From contig UPXV01000013.1 in the NCBI GenBank assembly GCA_900538465.1, positions 1 through 61,085 on the forward strand: DNA of 61,085 bases. Reading direction: 5' to 3'. Below are positions 44,447-52,640 of this stretch, one piece after another. The notes below the pieces were generated by a model that saw only the letters and a list, made by a program, of their open reading frames with translations, was not told the origin of the DNA and did no database searches. The position numbers and the translations under genes are program-made. The stretch is from an uncultured Erysipelotrichaceae bacterium. Lineage in GTDB: Bacteria > Bacillota_I > Bacilli_A > Erysipelotrichales > Coprobacillaceae. Every line of letters begins with the position of its first letter. Position 1 is the stretch's first letter.

Positions 44447-44956
44447 TTATTTTGTCGTACTCCCAAAGCCTCCATTACGAACTTCACTCACATCATCATC
44501 TTCTACAATTCCATATTGCATAAAGATTCCTTGAGCTATTCCTTGTCCAGCTTTCACATCAACAACTTTTCCTTCATTAGAATCATTTGTCACCTTAATG
44601 AAAATATGACCTTCATTATCTGAATAAAAATAATCACTATCAATAACTCCAACAGTATTATTTAATTGTAAACGATATTTAAATCCCAAGCCACTTCTTG
44701 GATAAATCATTAAAACCCAACTTTCATTCATTTCACATCTTATTCCAGTAGGAATTTTAAGTGTTTCTCCTGGTTTTAAATAAACATCAATAGGTGTATA
44801 AAAATCATATCCTGCTGATCCTTTTGTGGCACGTTTAGGTAATTTCAAATCATCATAAGCCTTTTGAATGTCCTCTTTTTTGGCTTGTGGATGACAATCC
44901 ATATACCCCTCTTCAAATTGTTGAAAAGACACTTTATAAAATTTTGCTTTTTCCAT
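44447..44956 (-). CDS. dut: dUTP diphosphatase
   Basis: 169 aa. Hydrolyses dUTP to dUMP, keeping uracil out of DNA. Five dUTPase motifs are present: AGYDFYTP, PRSGLGFKYRL, NTVGVIDSDYF, KAGQGIAQGIF and the C-terminal NGGFGSTTK. An N-terminal extension of about 40 residues (QQFEEGYMDCHPQAKKEDIQ) precedes the first motif, an unusual feature also consistent with the trimeric dCTP deaminase/dUTPase superfamily. Embedded between two envelope genes. Confidence 0.9.
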   Translation of the reverse strand: MEKAKFYKVSFQQFEEGYMDCHPQAKKEDIQKAYDDLKLPKRATKGSAGYDFYTPIDVYLKPGETLKIPTGIRCEMNESWVLMIYPRSGLGFKYRLQLNNTVGVIDSDYFYSDNEGHIFIKVTNDSNEGKVVDVKAGQGIAQGIFMQYGIVEDDDVSEVRNGGFGSTTK

Positions 44957-44964
44957 AATTCCTC

Positions 44965-45867
44965 CTACTGTTTGTAATATTCTTCTAATGTCAAACCTTG
45001 TTCATGAAGTTTGGTTGCTAATTCTATACCAACATAACGCATATGCCAAGGCTCATATCCATAGTTTGTTATTGCAACCTTATCTTTTGGATACCTCAAT
45101 ATAAATCCATATTTATAAGCGTCACTTATAATAAATTTCCCAATCGGACTTGTTGCAACCTTTTCACTTAAACGATCACCTTTGGTTGTATAAGAAATAT
45201 CAATCGCAAGACCTAATTGATGTTCACTTCTTCCAGGATATGCACTATATTGTGAGGCATATTCTTCTCCATAGACTTTTACTTGGTTATCCCAATACTG
45301 TTTTTGAGTCTTGTTATCGCGATATGCAGAAATGGTATATATATCAATACCTTTTGCTTTCGCTGCTTTATAAAATTTTGTATAAGCAGCATTTGCTTCT
45401 TTTCTTAATTGTCGATACGGACTATCAATAACTGGTTCTAAATCATTTGGAACCCAATCTTTTGGAATCTGATGAACCTTATTCACCAAAACTGTCACAT
45501 CTTCAGGATTTTTAACAGTTTCCGTTTTAATCCCTAAAGGACTATAAATACCGTTCTTAAAATATTTAACCACATCAATGACCAATGTTTGTTGACTTTC
45601 ATGTCCTGCCTGATCTTTGACACGATAAATGACTTCATTTTTACCAACCTTATTGGTATTAATCTCATTATAAGTGACTTTCGATTTTAAATCTCCATCA
45701 ACATCATCTTCTGCTTTTTGAATATATGAAAGATAGTCAATTTTTGAATCAATGCCAACTTGAATTCTTGTTTTATTTAATTCTAAAGTTGGTGCTTTTT
45801 TGTCTTCTTTTGCACATCCCGTTAAAAATATCATAGCTACGAGTATTGAACAAATATAGCGTTTCAT
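44965..45867 (-). CDS. VanY-type D-alanyl-D-alanine carboxypeptidase lipoprotein
   Basis: 300 aa. Lipobox FLTGCAKE (C18), then an immunoglobulin-like DUF5011 domain (about 30-105, APTLELNKTRIQVG...DDVDGDL...GHESQQTLVIDV) and a C-terminal peptidase M15 domain with SAYRDNKTQKQYWDNQV, GRSEHQLGLAIDIS (zinc ligands H and D) and EPWHMRYVG (catalytic H). It trims peptidoglycan stem peptides outside the cell. Thirteen bases downstream of the DUF2207 gene. Confidence 0.92.
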   Translation of the reverse strand: MKRYICSILVAMIFLTGCAKEDKKAPTLELNKTRIQVGIDSKIDYLSYIQKAEDDVDGDLKSKVTYNEINTNKVGKNEVIYRVKDQAGHESQQTLVIDVVKYFKNGIYSPLGIKTETVKNPEDVTVLVNKVHQIPKDWVPNDLEPVIDSPYRQLRKEANAAYTKFYKAAKAKGIDIYTISAYRDNKTQKQYWDNQVKVYGEEYASQYSAYPGRSEHQLGLAIDISYTTKGDRLSEKVATSPIGKFIISDAYKYGFILRYPKDKVAITNYGYEPWHMRYVGIELATKLHEQGLTLEEYYKQ

Positions 45868-45879
45868 AAACTCCTCCTT

Positions 45880-47610
45880 TTAGCGGACACCACCGCCTCC
45901 ACCACCAGAGAAGCCACCTCCGCCTCCACCGAATGATGAACCACCACCATAGCCACTTGACCTAGATGATTGCGCAGCCATTGCTGCAGCACGTGATGCC
46001 TGCATACTATTGTAAGCAAACATATGAACCATATGCATTGTATAAATTGTATCTAAATTAGATTGTTGATTAAATGTTGGACACATTTCACCTAATTGAT
46101 CTTGTACTTTATCAGCAATACCTAAAATAGATGCAAAAATCAAATATTCTTCCCACATCTTGACTTCAATCACTTCTTTTTCATTGATTAAACTCATTTC
46201 TTGTAAAAACATCTTTAATCCCGCAACATGTTCCATTTCTTCTCTAATAGAAGCATCAAACACATCACGATCTTTCACCATTTTCAATCCCATAAAAGAA
46301 GTATTGAACGATTCAATAGATAATAAACCTTTTCTTCGATATTCTCCTTCAATAAATGAATCAATATCATCAAACCATAAATCAATTGACGTATAATGAT
46401 TTTTACACCATTTATCAAATTCCTTTGTTTCTAGACAACCATTATCACCTGCAGCTTGTCTAAAATATTCTAACATCTTTGTATCTAATCGATTATGACA
46501 AGGAATATCATGAGATAAATCAATTGAGAAACCATCTTTTTTAAAGAAAACCATATGTGATTCTTCTCTTTTATCAAAATGAATATATCCTTCTTGAACC
46601 CATCTTAAAATTAATGCCGCAATCATACCACCACGATCAGTATCACTAATCAAATTGGCTTTTTTTGCAAGATAGTAAAACTCAAAAATATCTTTATGAC
46701 AAGGAATATCTCTAAACATATTCAAATTCTTTTTATCAAATGGAATATGATCATTGAAAACCGATGGTTCTTCTTTATGTCTCTTAGCAGCAAAAGCTAC
46801 AATATAAATAGTTGCTCCAAAAGTTAAAATAGCACTAAGAATTGCTAAATAACCAAAAATCCCCATAGATTTATTTTTATCATAATCACTACCAGTTTTA
46901 GCATCATCTAAAACTGCTTGAAAATCCATTGGAACAGAAAAACCATTTTCAAAAGTTCCATCATCAATACGCATTAAGAGTTGCATTTTTTGAATTCTTG
47001 AAGATGATCCCCCTTTTGTCTTCATGACAACCTTACCAGCTTGAAATTGAACATCTCCATCATAACCAAAGGCCCAAATTTTTGCGTTATTCCCATCAAA
47101 TTTATAAGGTGATGATACTGTAATTCTTGCATACTTTGGTTTTAATGACATATCTGAAAAAAATGCATAGTTAATTCCTTGAGCATCATTATATTGTTTT
47201 ATAAAATAAGATATATCATATTCAAAAGTATATTTCTTTTTCCCATATTCACCAATCCCAAAACACAGTTCATATCCACCTGATTTTTGAATTAATCCAC
47301 ATTTCCCATTTTTCTTCTCTTTTTGAACATTACTATTCCATTTTCCAATGTTTTCATATTCTAATCCTGTTTCATCTTTGACCTTTAAGTTTGTTATTTT
47401 TGAAGGTCCCATGTTATTAAAGACCTTATAAACTTCAGTTCCCTCATAGACACTCATATCCCAAATTTCCTTAATATGTGCACTTCCATCTTCATTAATA
47501 TATGCATAAACAAGCATTTGGCTTAAAACGTTCTCTTTTGCTTGTACTGGTGTTAATGAGAAGAAAATACTAAGAAAAAGAGAAAATATGATACATATTT
47601 TCTTTTTCAT
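45880..47610 (-). CDS. DUF2207 domain membrane protein
   Basis: 576 aa. N-terminal signal (KKKICIIFSLFLSIFFSLTPVQA), an external beta-rich DUF2207 domain with VYEGTEVYKVFNNMGPSKI and SYFIKQYNDAQGINYAFF, a membrane segment (GYLAILSAILTFGATIYIVAF, about 250-272), a large cytoplasmic region, and a Gly-rich end (GGGGGFSGGGGGG) typical of the family. Commonly next to lemA, as here. Function unknown, likely envelope-related. Confidence 0.9.
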   Translation of the reverse strand: MKKKICIIFSLFLSIFFSLTPVQAKENVLSQMLVYAYINEDGSAHIKEIWDMSVYEGTEVYKVFNNMGPSKITNLKVKDETGLEYENIGKWNSNVQKEKKNGKCGLIQKSGGYELCFGIGEYGKKKYTFEYDISYFIKQYNDAQGINYAFFSDMSLKPKYARITVSSPYKFDGNNAKIWAFGYDGDVQFQAGKVVMKTKGGSSSRIQKMQLLMRIDDGTFENGFSVPMDFQAVLDDAKTGSDYDKNKSMGIFGYLAILSAILTFGATIYIVAFAAKRHKEEPSVFNDHIPFDKKNLNMFRDIPCHKDIFEFYYLAKKANLISDTDRGGMIAALILRWVQEGYIHFDKREESHMVFFKKDGFSIDLSHDIPCHNRLDTKMLEYFRQAAGDNGCLETKEFDKWCKNHYTSIDLWFDDIDSFIEGEYRRKGLLSIESFNTSFMGLKMVKDRDVFDASIREEMEHVAGLKMFLQEMSLINEKEVIEVKMWEEYLIFASILGIADKVQDQLGEMCPTFNQQSNLDTIYTMHMVHMFAYNSMQASRAAAMAAQSSRSSGYGGGSSFGGGGGGFSGGGGGGVR

Positions 47611-48159
47611 CTAAAACTTAACCTCAGGCGTTTTCTTATCAGCTTCATCAACTTGGAAGAAAGCAAATGGCTTAAATCCAAACATATTTGCAACAATGAC
47701 TGAAGGGAACATTTCAATTTTATTACGATATGCATAAACAGAATCATTATAGAACTGTCTTGCAAAGCTAATCTTGTCTTCTGTTTCTTTTAATTCATTT
47801 TGTAATTGAATAAAATTTGTATTTGCCTTTAAATCAGGATAAGCTTCACTCAACATCATTAATTTATTTAATGCTTGAGTCAATTCCCCAGATGCCTTCA
47901 TTTGATCTTCTGGTAAAGATGCACTTGTATAAGTATTTCTTGCTTTAATAACTGCATCTAAAGTTTCTTTTTCATGCTTTGCATAACCTTTCACTGTTTC
48001 TACCAAGTTAGGAATCAAATCAGCACGTCTTTTTAAAACAACATCTATTTGTGCCCAATTTGTATTCACTTTATTTTTTAATCTTGTTAATGAGTTGTAT
48101 GTAACTCCAATATATATTGCTAATAAAACAATAATTCCTAATATAATCCATAATGCCAT
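47611..48159 (-). CDS. LemA family protein
   Basis: 182 aa from the ATG at 48159, which has AGGAGG eight bases upstream. One N-terminal membrane segment (MALWIILGIIVLLAIYIGVTY) and a helical cytoplasmic or external domain, with the signature NWAQIDVVLKRRADLIPNLVETVKGYAKHE. C-terminal NMFGFKPFAFFQVDEADKKTPEVKF is standard. First gene of the five-gene operon that includes the DUF2207 protein. Confidence 0.95.
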   Translation of the reverse strand: MALWIILGIIVLLAIYIGVTYNSLTRLKNKVNTNWAQIDVVLKRRADLIPNLVETVKGYAKHEKETLDAVIKARNTYTSASLPEDQMKASGELTQALNKLMMLSEAYPDLKANTNFIQLQNELKETEDKISFARQFYNDSVYAYRNKIEMFPSVIVANMFGFKPFAFFQVDEADKKTPEVKF

Positions 48160-48248
48160 AGTCATGACCTCCTTTATGAAACCATTATAAACTAATTTGC
48201 TTAAAAATTCCTTAATATTTATTTATTTTTTCCTTTTCTCTATATCAT

Positions 48249-48269
48249 TTAGTTGACTAAGTCAGTTAA
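48249..48269. promoter_or_regulatory. MarR-type operator candidate
   Basis: TTAGTTGACTAAGTCAGTTAA: eight of ten positions pair around a central A (core TGACT-A-AGTCA). It lies 32 bp before the MarR start, fitting autorepression. Confidence 0.6.
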
Positions 48270-48300
48270 TAAGCATACAATAACTTTGAAAGGTGATGTT

Positions 48301-48717
48301 ATGGAAAGAACAATTGCTTATTATATAACTATTTTGCAAAGGCATTTTCGCTCTTATTGTCAACAAGAATTACAACAATTAGGGTTATCTCAAGGCTTAT
48401 TATTCTTTATATTGTATATTGGGAAACATCCTCAATGTTCACCAAAAGAATTAACAAATGCTTTGCATCTTGATAGTGGACATGTCACACGTTCACTATC
48501 CAAATTAGAAAAAAGTCACTTTATTCAACAAACGATTAATTCCAATGATAAACGGGCACGTCTTTTAACTCTTACAAAACAAGGACAAAATATCTTTTTA
48601 AAAAGTCATGAATTCTTTTATCAATGGGATCAACAAATTGTTGAAAATCTTACTTTAGTTGAACAGAAACAACTTTTATCTTTATTACAGAAAATCCAAG
48701 GAGGTTTATCAAAATGA
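48301..48717 (+). CDS. MarR family transcriptional regulator
   Basis: 138 aa from the ATG at 48301 with AAAGGTGAT upstream. Winged helix: LGLSQGLLFFILYIGKHPQCSPKELTNALHLDSGHVTRSLSKLEKSHFIQQTINSNDKRARLLTLTKQG, ending with the DKR wing. It overlaps the flavodoxin gene by four bases and probably represses both through the palindrome at 48249. Confidence 0.92.
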   Translation: MERTIAYYITILQRHFRSYCQQELQQLGLSQGLLFFILYIGKHPQCSPKELTNALHLDSGHVTRSLSKLEKSHFIQQTINSNDKRARLLTLTKQGQNIFLKSHEFFYQWDQQIVENLTLVEQKQLLSLLQKIQGGLSK

Positions 48718-49214
48718 AATATTCAATTATTTATTCAAGTGCTACAGGAAACACAGCCATGTTAGCAAAACATATTTTAAAAACACTATCAAACCATGAA
48801 TGTTTATATGATGGGCAATTAACTGATACAATCAATATAGAAAATAACGAAATTCTTTTTATTGGTTTTTGGACTGATAAAGGTGTCTGCGATGAAAAAA
48901 TGCAAACATTTTTAAAGTCATTACACAATCAAAAAATATTTTTATTTGGAACAGCTGGTTTTGGTGGTAGTCAACAGTATTTTGACGCTATTATTGAACG
49001 TGTAAAAGCATTTATTGATGATACAAATCAAATTGTTGGAACATTTATGTGTCAGGGAAAAATGCCAATGAGTATCAGGGAGAGATATGTTTCTATGGCA
49101 AAAAAAGATCCTCAAAGATTTCAGCCAATGATAGAAAACTTTGATCAAGCTTTAGCACATCCTAGTCAAAATGATCTTCAATCTCTTACAAGTATATTAG
49201 AAAAAATATCCTAG
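48714..49214 (+). CDS. flavodoxin family protein
   Basis: 166 aa. FMN phosphate loop YSSATGNTAMLAK, then LFIGFWTDKGVCDEKMQTFLKSLHNQKIFLFGTAGFGG, typical of flavodoxins. C-terminal extension KMPMSIRERYVSMAKKDPQRFQPMIENF is shared with BilS-like flavodoxins of gut bacteria; that specific link is inference. Co-transcribed with the MarR gene, followed by a terminator. Confidence 0.88.
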   Translation: MKYSIIYSSATGNTAMLAKHILKTLSNHECLYDGQLTDTINIENNEILFIGFWTDKGVCDEKMQTFLKSLHNQKIFLFGTAGFGGSQQYFDAIIERVKAFIDDTNQIVGTFMCQGKMPMSIRERYVSMAKKDPQRFQPMIENFDQALAHPSQNDLQSLTSILEKIS

Positions 49215-49220
49215 TTTTAG

Positions 49221-49246
49221 AAAGTGACTTTTGTCACTTTTTATTT
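49221..49246 (+). terminator. terminator of the MarR-flavodoxin operon
   Basis: AAAGTGAC/GTCACTTT hairpin with loop TTTT and a T-run. Confidence 0.85.
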
Positions 49247-49271
49247 TGCCAAGTTTTCTTATCAATTTTTA

Positions 49272-49299
49272 TTGACAAGTATACTTGGCATGTTATAAT
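49272..49299 (+). promoter_or_regulatory. promoter with embedded palindrome
   Basis: TTGACA (49272-49277), 16 bp, TATAAT (49294-49299). CAAGTATACTTG (49276-49287), a perfect 12-bp palindrome, overlaps the -35 and spacer. Outside it AAGTTTTCTT (49251-49260) and AAGAAAACTT (49309-49318) are an inverted pair. Likely repressor site, perhaps for the XRE protein at 50100. Confidence 0.7.
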
Positions 49300-49446
49300 G
49301 AAAGTGTAAAGAAAACTTGTCAATAATGACAATGAATCATGAACAAAGAAGAAATTTTAACAACTTCTTATCTTTATTTTGGGTTTTCTTACTATGATCA
49401 CTTGAGTTGCCTATTTATATGAAAGCTTATGTTAGGAGGGCATATT

Positions 49447-49764
49447 ATGAATAAGGAAAATATATTAAAAAGAAGTCAACAGGAAAAAAATGATGAAATC
49501 ATTACGTATATTGATAATAAAACGACTCAATATGCTTCTTTGATATTTATTGTTTCTTGTGGATTTATGATGATTCTCTCTTTTTTCAGTGTGAAGCAAA
49601 CAGAACTGTTTTATACTTCTGCCGCTTTACTAACAACATTTCTTAGTCTTTATTTTTGGGTACGTTATTACTATATAAGAAAGAATTGGAGTCTTATTTT
49701 AGGTATCATTATTTTTATCTTTGCATGTTATAGTATTATGAAAGTGTGGATGTTGATATGGTAG
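49447..49764 (+). CDS. small membrane protein, DUF6442-like
   Basis: 105 aa from the ATG at 49447 with AGGAGGG upstream. Starts MNKENILKRSQQEKNDE, a charged segment, then three hydrophobic stretches (about 33-50, 57-73, 82-102). It is paralogous to the next protein. Such proteins occur next to small XRE regulators in gut Firmicutes. Function unknown. About 140 bases of leader lie between promoter and start. Confidence 0.75.
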   Translation: MNKENILKRSQQEKNDEIITYIDNKTTQYASLIFIVSCGFMMILSFFSVKQTELFYTSAALLTTFLSLYFWVRYYYIRKNWSLILGIIIFIFACYSIMKVWMLIW

Positions 49765-49775
49765 GAGGAAACATT

Positions 49776-50090
49776 ATGAATAAAGAAGAAATATTAAGAC
49801 GTTATCAAAAAGAAAAAGATGAAGGTAAAGTTTTCTTTGAAAGCAAAGCTTTATTTAAAGGTTTTACAATGATGATGTTAGTTGCGATGATTTTAATGAT
49901 TATGTCTTTTTTACTGAGTGGAGATACTATCATAACAAATATTTGTTTTTTATTAATTGTTCCTTTTCTTTTCTGCTTTTATGGGATTAGAGGTTACTAT
50001 ACAAAAGATAAAACAAATATCTTTATTGCAATAACATGGATTTTTATTTATATTCTTAGATTCTTTGATATTTTAAAAGAATTATTTTAG
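49776..50090 (+). CDS. small membrane protein, DUF6442-like (paralogue)
   Basis: 104 aa from the ATG at 49776 with AGGAGG upstream. Begins MNKEEILRRYQKEKDEGK and has three membrane segments, like its neighbour, so this is a tandem duplication with divergence. Starts 11 bases after the first copy and ends nine bases before the XRE gene. Confidence 0.75.
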   Translation: MNKEEILRRYQKEKDEGKVFFESKALFKGFTMMMLVAMILMIMSFLLSGDTIITNICFLLIVPFLFCFYGIRGYYTKDKTNIFIAITWIFIYILRFFDILKELF

Positions 50091-50099
50091 GAGTATTTT

Positions 50100-50309
50100 A
50101 TGAATGAAAAATTAATCTTAAAAAATCACTTAAAAGAAGCACGTAATGAAAAAAACATATCTCAGACACAGCTTGCTGAAATGGTTGGTGTTTCAAGGCA
50201 AACCATTAGTTCCATTGAAACTGGTCAATTTAATCCAACTGCTAAATTAGCTTTAATCTTATGTATTGCATTAGATAAAACTTTTGAAGAACTTTTCTAT
50301 TTCGAATAA
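50100..50309 (+). CDS. small XRE-family regulator
   Basis: 69 aa, almost only a helix-turn-helix: LKEARNEKNISQTQLAEMVGVSRQTISSIETGQFNPTAKLALILCIALDKTFEELF, the YgzD/Cro-like type. Third gene of the DUF6442-like operon; may bind the palindrome in the operon promoter. Confidence 0.9.
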   Translation: MNEKLILKNHLKEARNEKNISQTQLAEMVGVSRQTISSIETGQFNPTAKLALILCIALDKTFEELFYFE

Positions 50310-50311
50310 AA

Positions 50312-51067
50312 TTATTTTTTCTTTTGCATTAATTGTATAGAAGCAATAATTATATCAACAACATGTCTAATTGCAAATTTATTATATTTATCATGATAAG
50401 AAGGAACACATAATGTGTTTTTTGGAAACTCCATTTTTGTATTACATGTAACTAACCATGTTTTAACATTTGCCTTTAATAAACGTGATATAATTCTTTT
50501 ATTGAGATTGAAAATTGTTGCATTCGTGCTTAAAATAATTAAAACATCTTCATCATTAAATTGATATTCTTTTATAAAGTCAGCATCACAAATAACCACT
50601 GACACATACAAAGCACTCAATTCAACTTGAATAACATTACACAAAGAGCGATTATCTCCTTGTGCATAAAGATAGACAATTCGGCTTCCTAATATATCAT
50701 TAATTAATCGATTCAAAACAGCATAATTGATATGTTCAGATACATAACCAATTGTCTTTGAGACATGTTCCGCAAAAGTTTTATTGTTTTGTGGGAGATC
50801 ATCTTCTTTCGAGAAGAAAACTGGTTTCACAAGGAGAGAGTGACTATAATCAATACAAGCATCCTTAAATTCTAAATAAGATGCAAAGCCTAATCTTTTA
50901 GCACATTTTGATATTTGGCCTTTTGATGTAAAACAATCTTTAGCAACTTCTTCAATTGTGATATGAGATATATCATGAATATGTGTTTTAATAAAATCAC
51001 AAAAATAATACATGGTTGTATGAGAATCAGTGCTATTCAGTACTTCATTTAATATATCTATAATCAT
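50312..51067 (-). CDS. MurR/RpiR family transcriptional regulator
   Basis: 251 aa from the ATG at 51067 (GGGGTG upstream); the open frame to 51148 runs into the terminator of the preceding gene. Helix-turn-helix in HITIEEVAKDCFTSKGQISKCAKRLGFASYLEFK and a SIS domain (IVYLYAQGDNRSLCNVIQVELSAL; VLIILSTNATIFNLNKRIISRLLKANVKTWLVTC). A TATAAT (51097-51092) gives its own promoter. Probably controls the adjacent GH1-EIIC operon. Confidence 0.88.
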   Translation of the reverse strand: MIIDILNEVLNSTDSHTTMYYFCDFIKTHIHDISHITIEEVAKDCFTSKGQISKCAKRLGFASYLEFKDACIDYSHSLLVKPVFFSKEDDLPQNNKTFAEHVSKTIGYVSEHINYAVLNRLINDILGSRIVYLYAQGDNRSLCNVIQVELSALYVSVVICDADFIKEYQFNDEDVLIILSTNATIFNLNKRIISRLLKANVKTWLVTCNTKMEFPKNTLCVPSYHDKYNKFAIRHVVDIIIASIQLMQKKK

Positions 51068-51105
51068 TCCTATATTCACCCCTTTATATCTATTATACAC
51101 ACAAG

Positions 51106-51139
51106 GAAAAACTCTTACTACAAATGAGTAAGAGTTTTT
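51106..51139 (-). terminator. terminator of the GH1-EIIC operon
   Basis: AAAAACTCTTACT/AGTAAGAGTTTTT, 13-bp perfect stem, overlapping the GH1 stop. Confidence 0.85.
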
Positions 51140-52628
51140 ACATTTCATTTAAATTCTCTCCATTCGTGGCAATAACTTTTTGATACCAATAGAATGAATC
51201 TTTCTTATATCTCTTCAACGTTCCATTTCCATAATCATCACTATCTACATAAATATAACCATACCTTTTGCTTCTTTCAGATGTTCCTGCACTAACAATA
51301 TCAATGCATCCCCACGATGTATATCCAATCACTTGAACTCCTTGTTCAATACAGATAAGCATTTGCTGAATATGTTCTTTTAAATAATTAATACGATAAT
51401 TATCATGAATTTGTTTATCTGCAGTAAGTGTATCATATGTTCCTAATCCATTTTCAGAAATAATGATTGGTTTATGATAACGATCCCAAACTTCATTAAT
51501 GGCAATCCTTAAACCAATTGGATCTATTTGGAATCCCCAATCAGTCACTTTTAAATTTTCATTTCTTACTTTGTGAGGATGAAATTCATCTTGCTCATCT
51601 TTTTCAGGAATAAATGCAACTAATGAGTTTTCTGTTTCTGGATTTTGAGCAGTGCATAAAGAATAATAATAACTAAACGAATTGAAATCAACAGTATTAT
51701 TTTTAAGTAATTCTAAATCGCCTTCTTCCATTTCAATAGTAATTTTATTTTTCTTTAAATAAGCAAAAACATATTGTGGATATTCACCCTTTGATAAAAC
51801 ATCTAAAAAGAAATAGTTAATACGATTGGCATTTTGAGCAGCAAGAATATCTTCTGGTTTATTTGTATGAGGATAGTATAATGACATTCCTAACATTGAT
51901 CCAAATTGAAAATGTGGATTGATTTCTCTTCCAAGTTTTGTAACCAAAGCACTCGCTACCATCTGATGATGTAAAGCTTGAAAAGTTGTTTGCAATTCAT
52001 TCCCACATTTTTCAATAAAGATAGCTCCACCTGTATAAGGTAAATGTAATGACATATTAATTTCATTGAATGGTATCCAATATTTGACTTTCTTTTGATA
52101 ACGTTTAAAAATAACTTTTGCATAATTTTCAAAAAAGGTAATGAGTTTTCTATTTTCCCATCCATTATATTTTAATGCTAAATGTAGTGGCGTCTCATAA
52201 TGTGATAATGTAACTAAAGGTTCAATTCCATACTTTAAGCATTCATCAAAAACGTCATCATAAAATTGCAATCCTTCTTCATTAGGCAATTCATCATCAC
52301 CATTAGGAAAAATTCTTGGCCAACTGATAGACATTCTAAAACATTTAAATCCCATTTCTGCCATTAATGCTATATCTTCCTTATAATGATGATAAAAATC
52401 AACTCCCCATCTTTTTGGATAGTATTCATCATCATGTTTTCCAGCCATAATATCTAAGGCCTCTTGATAAGTGACAGTTTCAGTGTTTTTTCCTTGGCTT
52501 AGTTCTCTTGGAACAAATTTAACCATATCAGCTGTACTTAGACCTTTTCCACCTTCATTATAGGCCCCTTCTAATTGGTTAGCAGCTGTTGCTCCTCCCC
52601 ATAAAAAATCTTTTGGAAATCCACACAT
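51138..52628 (-). CDS. 6-phospho-beta-glucosidase, glycoside hydrolase family 1
   Basis: 496 aa. Acid/base E189 in IPFNEINMS, nucleophile E392 in IISENGLGTYD, phosphate loop SAGTSERSKRYGY. N-terminus FPKDFLWGGATAANQLEGAYNEGGKG. Slightly longer than the copy at 32109 because of an insert around residues 38-68. Thirteen bases after the EIIC gene, so sugar imported by that permease is probably its substrate. Confidence 0.95.
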   Translation of the reverse strand: MCGFPKDFLWGGATAANQLEGAYNEGGKGLSTADMVKFVPRELSQGKNTETVTYQEALDIMAGKHDDEYYPKRWGVDFYHHYKEDIALMAEMGFKCFRMSISWPRIFPNGDDELPNEEGLQFYDDVFDECLKYGIEPLVTLSHYETPLHLALKYNGWENRKLITFFENYAKVIFKRYQKKVKYWIPFNEINMSLHLPYTGGAIFIEKCGNELQTTFQALHHQMVASALVTKLGREINPHFQFGSMLGMSLYYPHTNKPEDILAAQNANRINYFFLDVLSKGEYPQYVFAYLKKNKITIEMEEGDLELLKNNTVDFNSFSYYYSLCTAQNPETENSLVAFIPEKDEQDEFHPHKVRNENLKVTDWGFQIDPIGLRIAINEVWDRYHKPIIISENGLGTYDTLTADKQIHDNYRINYLKEHIQQMLICIEQGVQVIGYTSWGCIDIVSAGTSERSKRYGYIYVDSDDYGNGTLKRYKKDSFYWYQKVIATNGENLNEM

Positions 52629-52640
52629 ATTTCTTCTCCT

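Noticed and set aside
49326..49397. A 21-23 codon ORF in the leader of the DUF6442-like operon
   Set aside because: No Shine-Dalgarno before either ATG and no relation to a terminator; most likely a chance frame.
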